In this document: one piece after another, positions 35,707-48,300 of the stretch
Layout of the letters: each line of letters begins with the position of its first letter
Numbering within the stretch: the first letter of the stretch is position 1
DNA from: Asterias amurensis
Lineage: Eukaryota > Echinodermata > Asteroidea > Forcipulatida > Asteriidae
Length of the DNA stretch: 64,000 nt
Reading direction: 5' to 3'
NCBI RefSeq assembly: GCF_032118995.1
Contig: NC_092651.1
Location: 12,983,285-13,047,284 of the forward strand
Program-made: the position numbers and the translations under genes
The notes under the pieces: generated by a model
What the model saw: only the letters and a program-made list of their open reading frames with translations
What the model was told of the DNA's origin: nothing
Database searches by the model: none

Positions 35707-36471
35707 GTTCTAGTAGGGAGGAGAGCAAAGCCCAGTTAATTGTTATTACCAGACGAAATTGTCAATTTATTTTGATAGGTCCACTCTGGGAAATGAGGTC
35801 CATGTTCTGAGGGTTGAAAGTCGTGTCTGACGGTATTACGTAGCTATTGGAGACATCCAACCTAAACCATCAACAACAAAAAACTTCAATCAAAATGTGC
35901 TTCCTTGTCATAAAGTGATTGAATTGAAAATAATAACGAAATAGTTCAAACAAAACCAGAACAACAACATTGAGTTTGCAAAGTTAACAACACAGGTGTT
36001 TGATTTTAACAATTAATGACACGCAAGGTTACACAGCTTAAATGCTATGCACAAATAATGGCAATTTTGTATTCCACATTTGGTAAGGTATTTGTAACTG
36101 ACAAAATAGGTAGATAAAGAAAAACTTAAAAAGTTATGATTCTAATGGGTGTCTATTATTCACGGAGAAAGAATCTTCGTTTCTTTTTTGAAGTATAGAG
36201 ACAAACAATCAATCATTGTTCACCCATTACATAAAACACATTTTCAAACCCATAGCTGGCCCTATAATTTCAAGATGTATCTTTCGTGCAGTTACTAAAC
36301 CACTGCTCATCCTTGATAATCAAACTTCTAGACTTACTTCCTGGCGTATTTCATGGTGACCAACTCTTTGGAAATCCCCAAAGGAGAGGATTATCTCAAA
36401 GTCATCCACACACGCATCCTCTAGAGACTCCAACTTCTTGTTTTGACGGAGTGCATACTGTAATTAACCCC

Positions 36472-36735
36472 TTAAAGGCACTGCACACTATTAATAATTA
36501 CTCAAAATAGTTGTCAGCAAAAAAACTAACATGGTAACGAGTAATGGAGAGCTGTTGATAGTATAAACTATTGTGATGAACGGCTCCCTCTGAGGTAACG
36601 TAGTTTTTGAGAGAGAAATGATTTATCAGTTAAATATTTAAATTGATTTCGATACCTCACGCGCGAGGTCTCGAAATCAAGTACATTAAAGCACATAACT
36701 TGTTCGGAGGGTGTTTTATTTTATTTTTTAGAAAC
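36472..36735 (+). repeat. Palindromic TTAA MITE-like element, truncated right half
   Basis: ttaaaggcactgcacactat start, then taataattactcaaaa, ggtaacgagtaatggagag, gaacggctccctctgaggta, and a central palindrome gatttcgatacctcacg / cgaggtctcgaaatc. The right half decays after ggagggtgttttatttta. Confidence 0.8.
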
Positions 36736-37111
36736 ATGTTTGAAGAAAAGTAATTATGTTTCCAGGTGACTTTAAGTTTAGACATTTCAACTTCATCTGT
36801 ATGGTATGATTCATCCATCGATCATATTATGTCGGGCAGGTCACGCTATGAGCCAGCATAACAAGTGTTTATTTATATCATAAATGAAACCATTTCAATT
36901 CTAAAACCAATCGAACAATAGTGTCAACAACAGTAACAACTTGCCATGTCTTGCATGAACGTTTAACAGCAACAGTGTATTGTACTGGTTACCCTGCCTC
37001 GAAAACAGCGGAGTCAACAGTGTACACCAAAAGATAAGAAATGCTTCTCAGAGTCAGTCCTATAGACCATGTGAACTTTGTTAACAATAAGTGTGACCTT
37101 GTACATTCTGT

Positions 37112-37202
37112 CAGTATTCTGGCAGGCACAACACTACACATGTCTATGGGAAAGTTGACATTTTGTGTCATAATTTCCACACAAATCAAAGAATTTGAAA
37201 GT
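37112..37202. repeat. Dispersed repeat, copy 1
   Basis: The sequence from cagtattctggcaggcac through gggaaagttgacatttt and cataatttccaca to tgaaagt recurs with moderate divergence at 40385-40477. Family unknown. Confidence 0.6.
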
Positions 37203-39233
37203 AAAAGCTGGACAAGTTTTTGGATGTGCCCCCTTTCATCATATCAACAGTTGATAAGAATTACACAGTGCAATCTCCATAAAATAATAGATTTTATGAT
37301 TTCTTCCATTAGGCTGTGTACAAATCCTGCCTGCAGGAAGTCCAGGCTTGGTGGCTCTTTTGTAAACATGTGATGTCACAGGTCACATCGTCTCGGTGAA
37401 TTGAATATTTTTTACATGGATTACAATTCCCTAAGAGCCTTGAACAAGTCAGATACTTTCAAATAAGCCCTACTCAAGGAGAGTAAAGTAAAGAGTACTT
37501 TCGATAGGGTGACGTACTTCTATTTGACTCTTATCTACAACACTGTATAACTATAGCTATTCTTATCAAAACAAATTCAATATTATCAATATGCACACCG
37601 ACGTGTGTTTACATTTCGTGTTGCGTCTATGCAGTGTTTGCAATAAACAATTGATATTAATAAAATCTATAATACTTACACATAGAAATGATGTTGTTTA
37701 AAATTTTTCAGTAGGTAAATTCGATCGTTGCTTTTACACATCCGCACGCAAAACAAAAGCACGTGGTGGTACCAACCACCATACCACAAATGTACACAAT
37801 AATATTCCTGCCCGTTTATGTAGGCTTATGTGTGCACAGGACTGAAGTGGCATCATGCGTCAATGAGAAAGAGGCCTTGACGTCACGGAACAGCTACTTA
37901 ATATTCGTGGGTGTGTGAAAGGAGTGTCCATTAGGTGCTGCCATTAGCCATTATATTTCCAGGGGGTTTAACACCTTCACAAAGGAGTCAGTAATGTGTT
38001 GCTGCGTGGTCAAAATGTATTGGAAATGTTCGATAGTGCGTGTGTTATCCTACAATTGATCGAGAATAGCATGTACATACTTTCTTACTTACATAGCTTA
38101 CTTGTTCGATTATTCCTTTAAGCCAAAGTTTGGATTTTCAGATACCTTTTGTGTGTACATAACATTTTTTTGTCTTGTCTGTTACGATCGCACATGTCAC
38201 TTTCTTCTTGATTGCACACTTAACATGCCCGTAGATACGCGTATATAAACCGGAAGACATGTCTTTTTAACGAATACGTGTCAATGACTTCAAATCAATC
38301 GATTGTTCTTGGTATAAATCCCCACAATAACAAAAACAATCATTATCAACGGGTACGATAGGGTCAAATGCCAAGTCTCTCCATAAAATTAACTTGACAT
38401 TTAATTTTTGGTGGTCCCTTTTCCAGAGAAAAGACTTACATCTGACCAATATTAGCTACTCCATGTTCTAACGTATAACACCCCCTCCCCAACCCAACAT
38501 GGGAACACAACGCTACACTCCCTTGTTGTGCACGAGGACTCTTGGCAAGAGGTGCGTGTGAACGTCAGAGGGATATTTACAACATTGATGGTGACTGGTA
38601 CACATGTCCCTAAAATGTTGTGATGTGATAAAATGTCAACAACAAAAAAATGTTCATATAAGCCCAATGTTTGCGGGGTGTCACTTCGATCTGTGAAATC
38701 GGATCAACTTGGCATGGATTCCGACTGATCATGTGCCAAGAAAGCTATAAGAACCGACCCACACATGCCACGGATACCGACTGCATTCATACACGTCTAT
38801 AGGCACTTCGAATTGATGTGAACAGTGTTAACTTTTGAGCTTTTAATTTAACATTATTATTTGATGATTACATGTTGTAAAGATGGAACTGTTACCGGAA
38901 AGAGTTGTAAAGTTATCGATCTTATACTTCCGGGCTCAAGGCACATGCCTGCTGAGGTATCATTGACATTCAGTTTGCAATAACACCAATGTATCTTATT
39001 TGTTGTGACAGATTTGTTCTTTGAAAACTTGTCTTGATAATGATTCTACTGCCGCAAAGTAGATTTGGGAATTCGGGAGATTAATTTTCTAAAAAGAAGT
39101 ACAAATGTGTCACCGTGTACAAAACTTTCCCTTTAATATGAATATTAAAGCAATTGTTATTATAAAAAAAAAACGTCGACATGCTGAGCAGCCGAGTTGA
39201 CCAACATAAAGTCCTTCAAATAAATGAAGTACG

Positions 39234-39591
39234 GTCACGAACATAGCCTTGCTCAAGGCAGTCGAATTATTCACTCCGAAAAAAGACCGCCGCTGTATAA
39301 AAACCCACCCGTATTCACTGTGCGTAAAACCCACCCGTATTCACTGTGCGTAACATCGCACGACACGATGCCCCCGTACACTATCCGCATGCGGAGGCCT
39401 CCGCATGCGGTTAGTGGTGTACGAGTGCGATGACTTGTGTGAACAGTATTCGTGCGATGTGACAGTGTGTATACGGGTTGGTCATTCGGTGTGATCGCAC
39501 ACACCATGCACAGGGTATACGGCGGGTGGGTTTACAGCTGCGTCTTTTCGGAGCGAATAATGCGACTGCCTTGAGCAAGGCTATCACGAAC
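39234..39591. repeat. About 360-bp foldback with a 26-bp perfect CpG-rich palindrome at its centre
   Basis: The left arm (tcacgaacatagccttgctc, aaggcagtcgaattattc, ctccgaaaaaagac, aaaacccaccc) pairs in order with the right arm (ggcgggtgggttt, gtcttttcggag, gaataatgcgactgcctt, gagcaaggctatcacgaa). The centre at 39385-39410 is a perfect 26-bp palindrome of two CCGCATGCGG blocks around aggcct. A 26-bp direct repeat (acccacccgtattcactg core) is present twice in the left arm. Confidence 0.85.
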
Positions 39592-40384
39592 AGGTCACGT
39601 CTTCTCCAGTTCCTGCTCGAGACTTGAGTCAAGTCTTTGCTCTATAATTATTCGCAAAGCTGTGTGGTGCAGCGGCATCCGAGTGTTATAACATCCCCTT
39701 GGAGTGAAGGACCCCGACACGGTTTAAGAAAAATCCGCAGCGTCAGGTTTTGGATAAGTGCCAAAGCAAGCGTCGTCTCGTTTAACAGATGTTTGCCAGC
39801 ATGGATCAAAACATTGTCTGTGTGTTGGTGTTGTCTGCGAAAGGTTGAACTTACGCCCTAAGTGTTCTTTGTGTGGCGTTTTGGTTTGAGTATGATCTGA
39901 TTTCGATAGATCTCCTCTGAGATGTTTTGTTTCTTCTTTATTTATTTGCATATTCTTGTATTCGTTGATTTATTTTTCGTATTTGTATGTTTGCTGTCCA
40001 TCACAAGTTGTCACAAATGTTTGCCTTTGGTAAACTTGACAGATTAAATGTTTTAATAGGTATTTTTGATTATTTGTTTACAATTTCAAAGGTTTACGTC
40101 AGGCAAGGTTCATTTGTGTATGGGTGTACATTGTGGATTGATCTAATAATCAATAATACTGTCATATTATAGTAAAGTAAACAGCACTGGGTTTAAGTAA
40201 ACACCATTGGGTTTAATAGGCTCAATTATATTATTATTTAGTTTATTATTTTGCAAATGCTCTCAAAATGTTCGAAGAGGGCTCGTTGAGTATGTTATAG
40301 TTTTTGCTCTAAAAAATCTGTGTGACATAATTTACTACAACACTAACATACTACTATAGACCGGCGCCCTGTCTTCATTCTTTG

Positions 40385-40477
40385 AGTATTCTGGCAGGCA
40401 AGATACTACACTGGTCATGTGGGAAAGTTAACATTTTATGGCATAATTTCCACATAAAACCAAAAGTTATGAAAGTG
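40385..40477. repeat. Dispersed repeat, copy 2
   Basis: Matches 37112-37202: agtattctggcaggcaaga, gtgggaaagttaacatttta, gcataatttccacat, atgaaagt. Confidence 0.6.
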
Positions 40478-40529
40478 GTGTCGCGTTCCACCCCTACCGT
40501 GATCCCTTCAGCAGCCCCCCCCCCCAAAA

Positions 40530-40562
<33 letters not shown>

Positions 40563-41627
40563 ACCACAACGAGGTGCGCACCCACAAGGATACATTTAAC
40601 ACATGATTACATGTAGGAGGGAATAGTTGGTTATTGCACTACTACACTGTAGTACTAGCTATGGTTAGTTCATACCTCCATGGTTCATGGAGCGGGAAGA
40701 ATTTGTAAATTTGGCTTGGCACAGACCAGACATTGTTTTAATGGCCACCAAGTATTCAATGAATGTCATACTATTTCAAGGAGAATCGGCAAGTATAATC
40801 GACTAGTCAATACTCACTTGTTATCCCGCGTTTTAACGTCCCTTGTCCAAAAGACCCTTGTTCTACAGGCAGCATCCAAAGCACATCAACACAACGTGCT
40901 CTGAGCTCCCTTTGGGATAACACCTCAAACACAGAGGGGGGCCTAACACGAATTCGCCCAACAAGAGGGCAATGTTCTGGTCAGCAATGTCGCCTTTTAA
41001 TCTGTCCCTCCCTGGGTGGATTGCTATCCTTTTCAGAAGAGACGAGGAAGACGTTTTTTACACCCCGTTATCACAAACTATAGGATATTAATATGATTCA
41101 ATAGATGAACGTGCTCTTGATTGTAAACAAACGCAGTAGTGTAACCATCCAGGCTTAATCCTGCATTCTACACACGTACACCACCGATGTCTAGTACACA
41201 TCCGTACACCAGACAACGTAGTGTGGGTACCAGGCATTTCAGTGAAAGTGTACACATTATCGCATTCCAGCGGGCCACGTTGCAGTGCACGCATGCGCAT
41301 ACTTCCATTTAGCACTTTCATTGATGGGTGTGCAATTGAGCATGAGTGGTAATTGAACGGACGTTGGCTCAGAGCCAAAACTCAGTCTATTTGCAGAGGG
41401 GAAAACACTGATGGTGCCCAATGGCAACACGGATGCTCCATGGGCATGTATGCATAAATAATATCAAAAGGACAAATCACGTTGAATTATGTAAATCACG
41501 TGGGTCTACGTTCAACATCCCCTTAAACAATCAACGAAAAATAAAGTATAAAAACATACCTAAAATTTAGACTGGAACATAATCAAAATTAGTAAAAATG
41601 TTAGATACATAAAAGCGTTACCGCGTT

Positions 41628-41715
41628 AACGTTTCTCAGGTAGTGTATTCCACATTTATTTGCAGATGCGTGGACATAACCGCTTCAGATTTTCGGCAAA
41701 AATCTAAACAACATA
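41628..41715. repeat. Dispersed repeat related to 43132-43220
   Basis: taacgtttctcaggtagtgt, ttcca, gacataaccgcttcagattt and tcggcaaaaatct recur near 43130-43210 as gtgtttctcagatggtgtg, gacataacggctccagattt and tcagcaatatct. Confidence 0.55.
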
Positions 41716-43131
41716 AAAAAACCTTGACACCCTATGAAATGATTTTTTTTTACAGGGTAGTTAAATTGTATATTATGTCTATTACCGTGGGATTAAAACA
41801 AGCACAATCGCTTTTAGAAGATTTAGCAATGGAAAATAACTCAACGAGAATATCAAATGTTGTTTCTTTGTCTAGCCTTTAGTAATAATGTTTAATTACA
41901 AAATGAACTACCGCCAGAAATATATACATAGTTACAAGCTGATATCTTTTAATAAACATGAACCCCTCATACAAAAAAGGTCAAGTATTATTTTTCAACG
42001 CACGCATTAGATAAACATTATGCTTCACTTAACTACAATGGGACACGAAACAATTACCAGCAATATTGTGCAAGTAAATTTAAAATATGAACTGATTGTT
42101 TTTGGCCCTAGTATTGGATTTGTAAGGTATACTTTTAAGAGCCTGTGTGACATCTCAATGTATATTTAAAGATTGTTAAATGTGTCATTAAAAATGGATA
42201 ATTTGATAGCTTGAATTAAAACATATTAAAATTTGAAGTTCAAATTAGTTTCAATCATCGTATAACTTGCACTGAAATAATTTGTTTGGAATTACTTGAA
42301 TATTAGCACATGATGCTAAGGAAAAGAACATGTAAATGCGTAGTTCCAACAAAACTAAATCTAAAAGTGGTTTACTTGGGTCTAATGCCATTGGATAAAC
42401 GTGAAACGGGTCAACTACAAATACTTAATTTATCGAACCTACTTCAGGGATATATTTATACGTATGTTATGCTATGTAGTGTAGTTTTTTTTTTATAAAT
42501 ACAATACAGCTCAAAATATTGATTACAAAATTATGGATTAAAGCTGACATAGTTTTGAAATATTATAAAAACACAAGTAGATGACCTATAGAAACTGGTT
42601 TGCCAAGTATTTTAGTTCCACCAACTGCATGCAAAATGTTGCCATTCTCTTTACTTAAATGAACATGATAACAAGCGCATTGGGCTAGACATAAACGTGC
42701 CCCTTTGTGACTTGGGACGAGATATTCATGAAAGTTGACACAAGACAATACTGTTAAATGGCACATATCAATATAAAAAGTTAAATTAAAAAACAATCGA
42801 GAAAGACATTTTTGCAGAAATTCAAAGATAAAAAAGTCATTTAAAATTCAAATTTAAAAATAACTTACCAGACCGGGGGGGGGGGGCCGCAGCTAAAATC
42901 AAATTAAAATACAAAGTGTAATAATTCCTCTTTGTACCAAATTTATGGTTCGCAACTTAATTGAAGGGAAAAATCGCATAATATGGATTACAGCTTCAAA
43001 TGAACATAACAAATTGGCAGAGAGAAGCACTGCATCTGTTGATAATGTATAACATCATTTCAGAAGGAATGTGGTTTCAGAGAGAGAGAGATTAAACAAT
43101 ATTTCAATCTGAGAAACGTTTCTTCATGAAG

Positions 43132-43604
43132 TGTTTCTCAGATGGTGTGTCCAACAGGTTATTCTTCTGGCGCGACATAACGGCTCCAGATTTTCAGCAA
43201 TATCTCCAAACGCGACTACGTTTTTTGAAGAGAAGGTACACGTTTGGTAATTACTCAAAACAAACATCAACTGACTGACTTGGTAACGAGCATTGGAGAG
43301 CAGCTGCTGTTGATGGTATAAAACATTGTGAGAAACGGCTCCCTCTGACGTAGCATAGATTTTGAGAAAGAGGTATTCTCATAAAAATAATAAAAGACTT
43401 CATAACAAGAAGTATTTTATTCCTATCTTAAAGTACACAAATTCGTACAATAAGGGTGTTATTTTTCTCATAATTTTCTCGCAACTTCGATGGCCAAGTT
43501 AGAACAATTTTTTACAGGCTTGTTATTGTATGCTTATGTTCGGATACACAAAGTGAGAAGGCTGGTCAATGACAATTACCAAAGGTGTAGCTTCCCTTTA
43601 ACGA
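43132..43604 (+). repeat. Diverged palindromic MITE-like copy with its 5' extension
   Basis: 43132-43220 is the extension shared with 41628-41715. From about 43234 the common family order follows: gtttggtaattactcaaaac, ttggtaacgagcattggaga, gagaaacggctccctctgac, a decayed centre, aagggtgttatttttctca, cgcaacttcgatggcc, caggcttgttattgtatgc, caattaccaaaggtg and cccttta. Confidence 0.7.
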
Positions 43605-45304
43605 ATAATTATTTTACAAATTATATAATAAGGTATTAATTGCCTTTAAAGGTATTTGGAATGAGAAATAGCCTGGGGAAAAAACACCTTCAAATATTTC
43701 GTACGGGTTTTATGAAGATGTGAAACAGTATGCTTTCAGTGGAAGATTCCACATCTGCATTACGAGAAAGACTTCATCTGCCTGAGGAAAATATTTCTTA
43801 AATATGAGGCAGAAAAATGATAATAACATGTGCATTTACATATCAATTAGCATACCAATTAGCATACCACACCATTGAAGAATTGAGTTTTACAAATCAG
43901 ACTAACTAAATAAGTTAACAATTTCTGAATTTGCTTGCGTTAATATTTAGTAGTCTACCAATTAAGAAGTGTACATAACATTTCTAGTTTTGTTATTTGT
44001 TTTTATTAAATGCAACCTTAAAGAAGTATAAAGAGGTGCCAGCATGTGGGAAAAACCATTAAAAAATAGCTTATGGTTAGAATAATTAAAACTCGGAAAT
44101 GGCGTGTCTATGGTGATTTCAATGAAATACAAATCAAATAACCAACAACATAGTAAAACAATTTGGCTTCATAATATGATTACAAATTGCAAAAATAGAA
44201 TTAAAATGGTTTTCAATTGATAGATTTGGCAAATTTATCTTGTGCTAACTCAAACCAACCAATTTGAGGAATGAATGTCTTACGATAGTTGCAAAATATA
44301 CTATGACCATTGGGCACGTGGTTGCTGGGCGCTTTTTCGGTCAAAATGCATCAAAACCTAATTGGTGGCTTTTATCGCAAGTTTAGTTAATAGCTCTAGA
44401 GAAGAAGAAAAAAAACAAGGAAATCACGCCCTCTTGTGTCAATAGGGAAACACATTTGCATAGCAAACCTATATAGAGAGCTGCTTGCAACTCATAAAAA
44501 CCCACACCGCATGCACAACATTCTTAATAATATTAACCAACTTTTAAAATGATATTTACAGTTTATACATTATTGCAATACTATACAGTAAAAATTAACT
44601 GCGCAAAAATTGGCAAGTAGAGTAGTACGCTATTTAAAAATGCACACCAGATTATAAACAATGGCGTGTCATGTTTTGTTATAAAGTTAAATTTGCGCTG
44701 CATCTACGATATGGTGATTATGAATTAAAGTCTATGATTTTTTTTAACCTATTTTGCAATAATATTACAATATTGACTCAGCTACATGGAGACTGCTAGT
44801 TGCCCTTGTTGGGATTCTCACCACCGACCTTTGGATTTACAGTTTTTACTTACATGCAAAAAAAACTTTTGACAATGATAGCCCCACCTCTTGTGACGTT
44901 TACAATCATTATTTACAAAAGTATTGCTTATGTCAGCAATTAAACTACGAATAATTTGGAAGGCGTCTAATCTCAAGAATAGAGTTTGATGACAATGTGG
45001 ACAGATATCATTTCAAAAACCGTATTGTCATGTTTTACACTAACAACCAACAAAAAGTGTTATGCCATGTTGTATTAAACTACTGGGACTTTTGATGTGG
45101 TCAGTATACAAATCCAAGTGCTGCCACTTTTCAGTAGTTATCCATGTTTGCTATCAAAACGGCTTCGTAGAGCAGCACACGAGTATAAAGTGAAGTTACA
45201 TTGCATTTGACTCATCCATTATGTTAAACTAAAAAACTAGTTTGAATAGGAGCTGGTACATTAGTTTAAACTGAAGAAAAATGTTCACGGTCTTTTTAAA
45301 CATC

Positions 45305-48300
45305 TCAAAGAGTTGTTTCGTGTGAGGACGTATTGATGAAGGGTAAATCTTCCTGTTCAGACAGACCGAGATCAGTCTCAGCACCTGTTGTGTAATCCAA
45401 TTGTGGTGATGGGTACACACGATTGGAACCCATAGTGTCCGTGGCTGAAACAGTGGCCGGGGAGGCTGGAGGGACCTGAGACCCCGCCAGAGGGGTCGGG
45501 TACGTCGAGGGTAGACCGGGGGACCCAACGGAGCTAGGAGCAGGCGAGATGTTCTTGGTGGAATCGGGACTAGCAGACCGAAGCTCGGAGTACCCGTTGT
45601 AGGCCGGTGGAGGTGGACTATGCGACGGGGGATGTGTGTACACCACAGCACCCTGTGGAGGTGGCACGTAGATTGTTGGGGACGTTGTGGTAGGGTTATA
45701 GTGGATATCACAGTTGAGCAGATGGGGGTTGGTGTCGGTGTTGGAGTAGCCTGCTTGCTGCCGGTGAACCTCGACGGCCGGACCCCACTCTGGGGAGGAT
45801 CTTACAGCCTTCCAAAATAACTGTCAACAAATGAGATAGAGAAAGTAATACAGATAAAATTACTCAATAATTATGTCAATTGCAAGTTTTGACATGATGT
45901 CACTCCCTGCTCATGCCTCACATTGTCTCTGAGAATCGATTCTAGATGGCTAGAGAAAAGTGAATAGTATTCTGACTTTTACGAAATTAAGATTGTAAAA
46001 TTTTTCATTTTTATGCCGATCAAGGCAGTATCTAAAAGGACATCTGAAAGGAACTGAAAATGGGAAAAGTAATACGACAAAGACAAATAGACATTGTTTT
46101 TTTATTTATCTCAATGAAGCATTCGCCACGTATTGTATATCAATAACGCTTGCAGGCTATACTCACATTCGTTAAGTAGGTATAGCTCCTCCGCTGTTTG
46201 ACCAATTGGTAGATGCCAACAATTATTGGTATGAGAAATAGAGGGACGATGCCAATAGCCAACATGATGTAACCCATCCAATATGGGTGACTGACTTGAT
46301 CCAAATATCTTATAGACACAATGAAGCTGTGACAGAAATACAACTGCAGAAAAGAAAACAGTTTGATATGTATTAGGTAACGTCATGATAGGACAGAGGT
46401 ATAAGTAATAGGAAAAGCATTGTAGGTCAGCGGTTCGGTTCAGAGCTGTATATGTAATTTGAAAACATTTACATGAAACCTGTGATAGAAGCTCTAAACG
46501 TTGTTATTCATGCCATGTACACGGTCAATATATTTGGTTTATAAGCATGACAATAAATAATATCAGGATGCACGACCGAGTGCCACTGAGCTTCGTGACC
46601 CAGTGTGCAATTGTTGTCATATTATAGTAGGATGATTTCAATATTATTATGAAACGAAATCCCGTTAAGTTTATTTTTATAAACCACATGGGAAACTGAC
46701 AGGGTAAATTTGTAAATGATTTTTGGGTTGAACAAAGAATTGACTAGAGTGGGATTCGAACCAACGACCTCCGGGGACACCGCCAATATAGGGCTAGATA
46801 GCTCAGTTGGTAGAGCGCCGGCACGTTAATCCGGAGGGCGTTGGTTCGAATCCCACTCTAAATCAAGTTTATTTTTAAATATTTCAATTTGTTCTACTCT
46901 TGAGAAAAAAATGGCTCTCGTAATTAGGAGAAGACAGATAGGTTTACCCGTTTGTAAAGCACTTTTGTGCAGACTCTAATGTGCGAGACTTGCACAGTCT
47001 ACCGAAGCCTACGCCTAATTTCACCAGTCAAAGAGGGCAAATGGTACTGTGTGATAAAGAATGGTACTTTTGTTTGCTCCTTATTCTTAAAATTGATTTG
47101 TGCTTTCATAATTTTTTGTCGTTTCTTATAAAAGCAGCTCTTTGAGTTTTGGCCTTTAAAGACAACAAGTACATCTTACCACCATGACCAGCGGGATGAT
47201 GACGGCCCAGAAAGGAAGGAAGATCACTTGCAACAACTTCGGGAAGAAATTAACCATTATCTGCATCTCTTGTGGAAGTCTCAAAATGTCCCATTTAGGA
47301 ATCGTACCTGAAAGCGAAAAAGTTGAATAATGTAACTGTCTCACCCTACAGCTTGCAATGAGTTTCGGAAGATCTTTTCTCTAATGAAGTTGCAAAAGTG
47401 TTGGTCTTCGGCAATTACCAAACGTGTCAAACACCTTTACAATAATATATTATGTTGGAAAACAGACAGATATTAGCTGATCTAGTCCCTGAGGTATCTT
47501 ACCATAAACCCAGATTGCAGCGAGCGGCAACAAAATGGCAACAAAAGGAGTAGCCCAAACTATCAGATGAGCGTCGATTGCCCCAACCACGGCGTAGCCA
47601 CTCTGCAAAACAAGCCAAAAGATGCAAACATCAACAGTCATTATTAGCTAGAAAAGGAACTAAGCTTTTATGTCATGGTTCTTTTCAATATTTACGAATT
47701 ATTGATCGACTGCAGGCTGCCGGTGCATTCTTAGCCTCCAGATTTCTAAAAATATAATCTTGAGTCAAAACAACAACTAAAATTCAAGTTCGGACTAAAA
47801 GTTTCAAGAGATAAACAATTCTATCCACTCCTCTTTGCCGCTTGGTTTTAGCAGCAAGTGATAACAAAAACTATCATTTCCATATTTCGGCTGGGTTTGT
47901 ACACTCAATTATTACTTTGTCCTCCCCGAAATGTTTAATAGAGAAAATACAGCATAATTTTAAAATGAAAAACTTTTACAACAAAATGAACATGTACCCT
48001 TTATTTATTTGTTTGAGTTTGTCTCACCTCTGTTACCATGGGGAGAGAAATCAAGAAGCTGAGCACGCAGATGATACCACTAGTTGGTAAGAGGAATATC
48101 CAGGAGTGGGGTAGATGAAACACATCAAGAAACGTCGTCAGTAAAGACTGCACCACAAACACCTGCGACATAAAATTGTACATTCAATATAACACGCATA
48201 TCAAAGTCTGCAATTATAATAAACACGGTGTCTGACGACATAGTAAGGGTTTGTGTGCAGAGTATGCCAGCCCCGGCTGACACTAAGGGTTGATTCAGTG

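Larger units (their letters stand above)
35707..45304. other. Interval between SLC6 gene A (5' side) and SLC6 gene B (3' side)
   Basis: About 9.6 kb without a convincing coding exon. It should contain the gene A promoter and 5' untranslated exon(s), and the gene B 3' end. It holds several repeats listed separately and a perfect TGACGTCA at 37878-37885 (tgcgtcaatgagaaagagg just before). G and C homopolymer runs occur at 40514-40525 (C, followed by A) and 42875-42886 (G). The 110-codon plus-strand frame at 37041-37373 overlaps a dispersed repeat and is not considered real. Confidence 0.5.

Noticed and set aside
37041-37373. 110-codon plus-strand frame
   Set aside because: Overlaps a dispersed repeat also found at 40385-40477 and has no recognisable protein features.
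46791-46860. Functional tRNA-Lys gene
   Set aside because: A and B boxes are present, but the acceptor stem does not pair and the residue equivalent to T33 is C. It is part of a foldback repeat.
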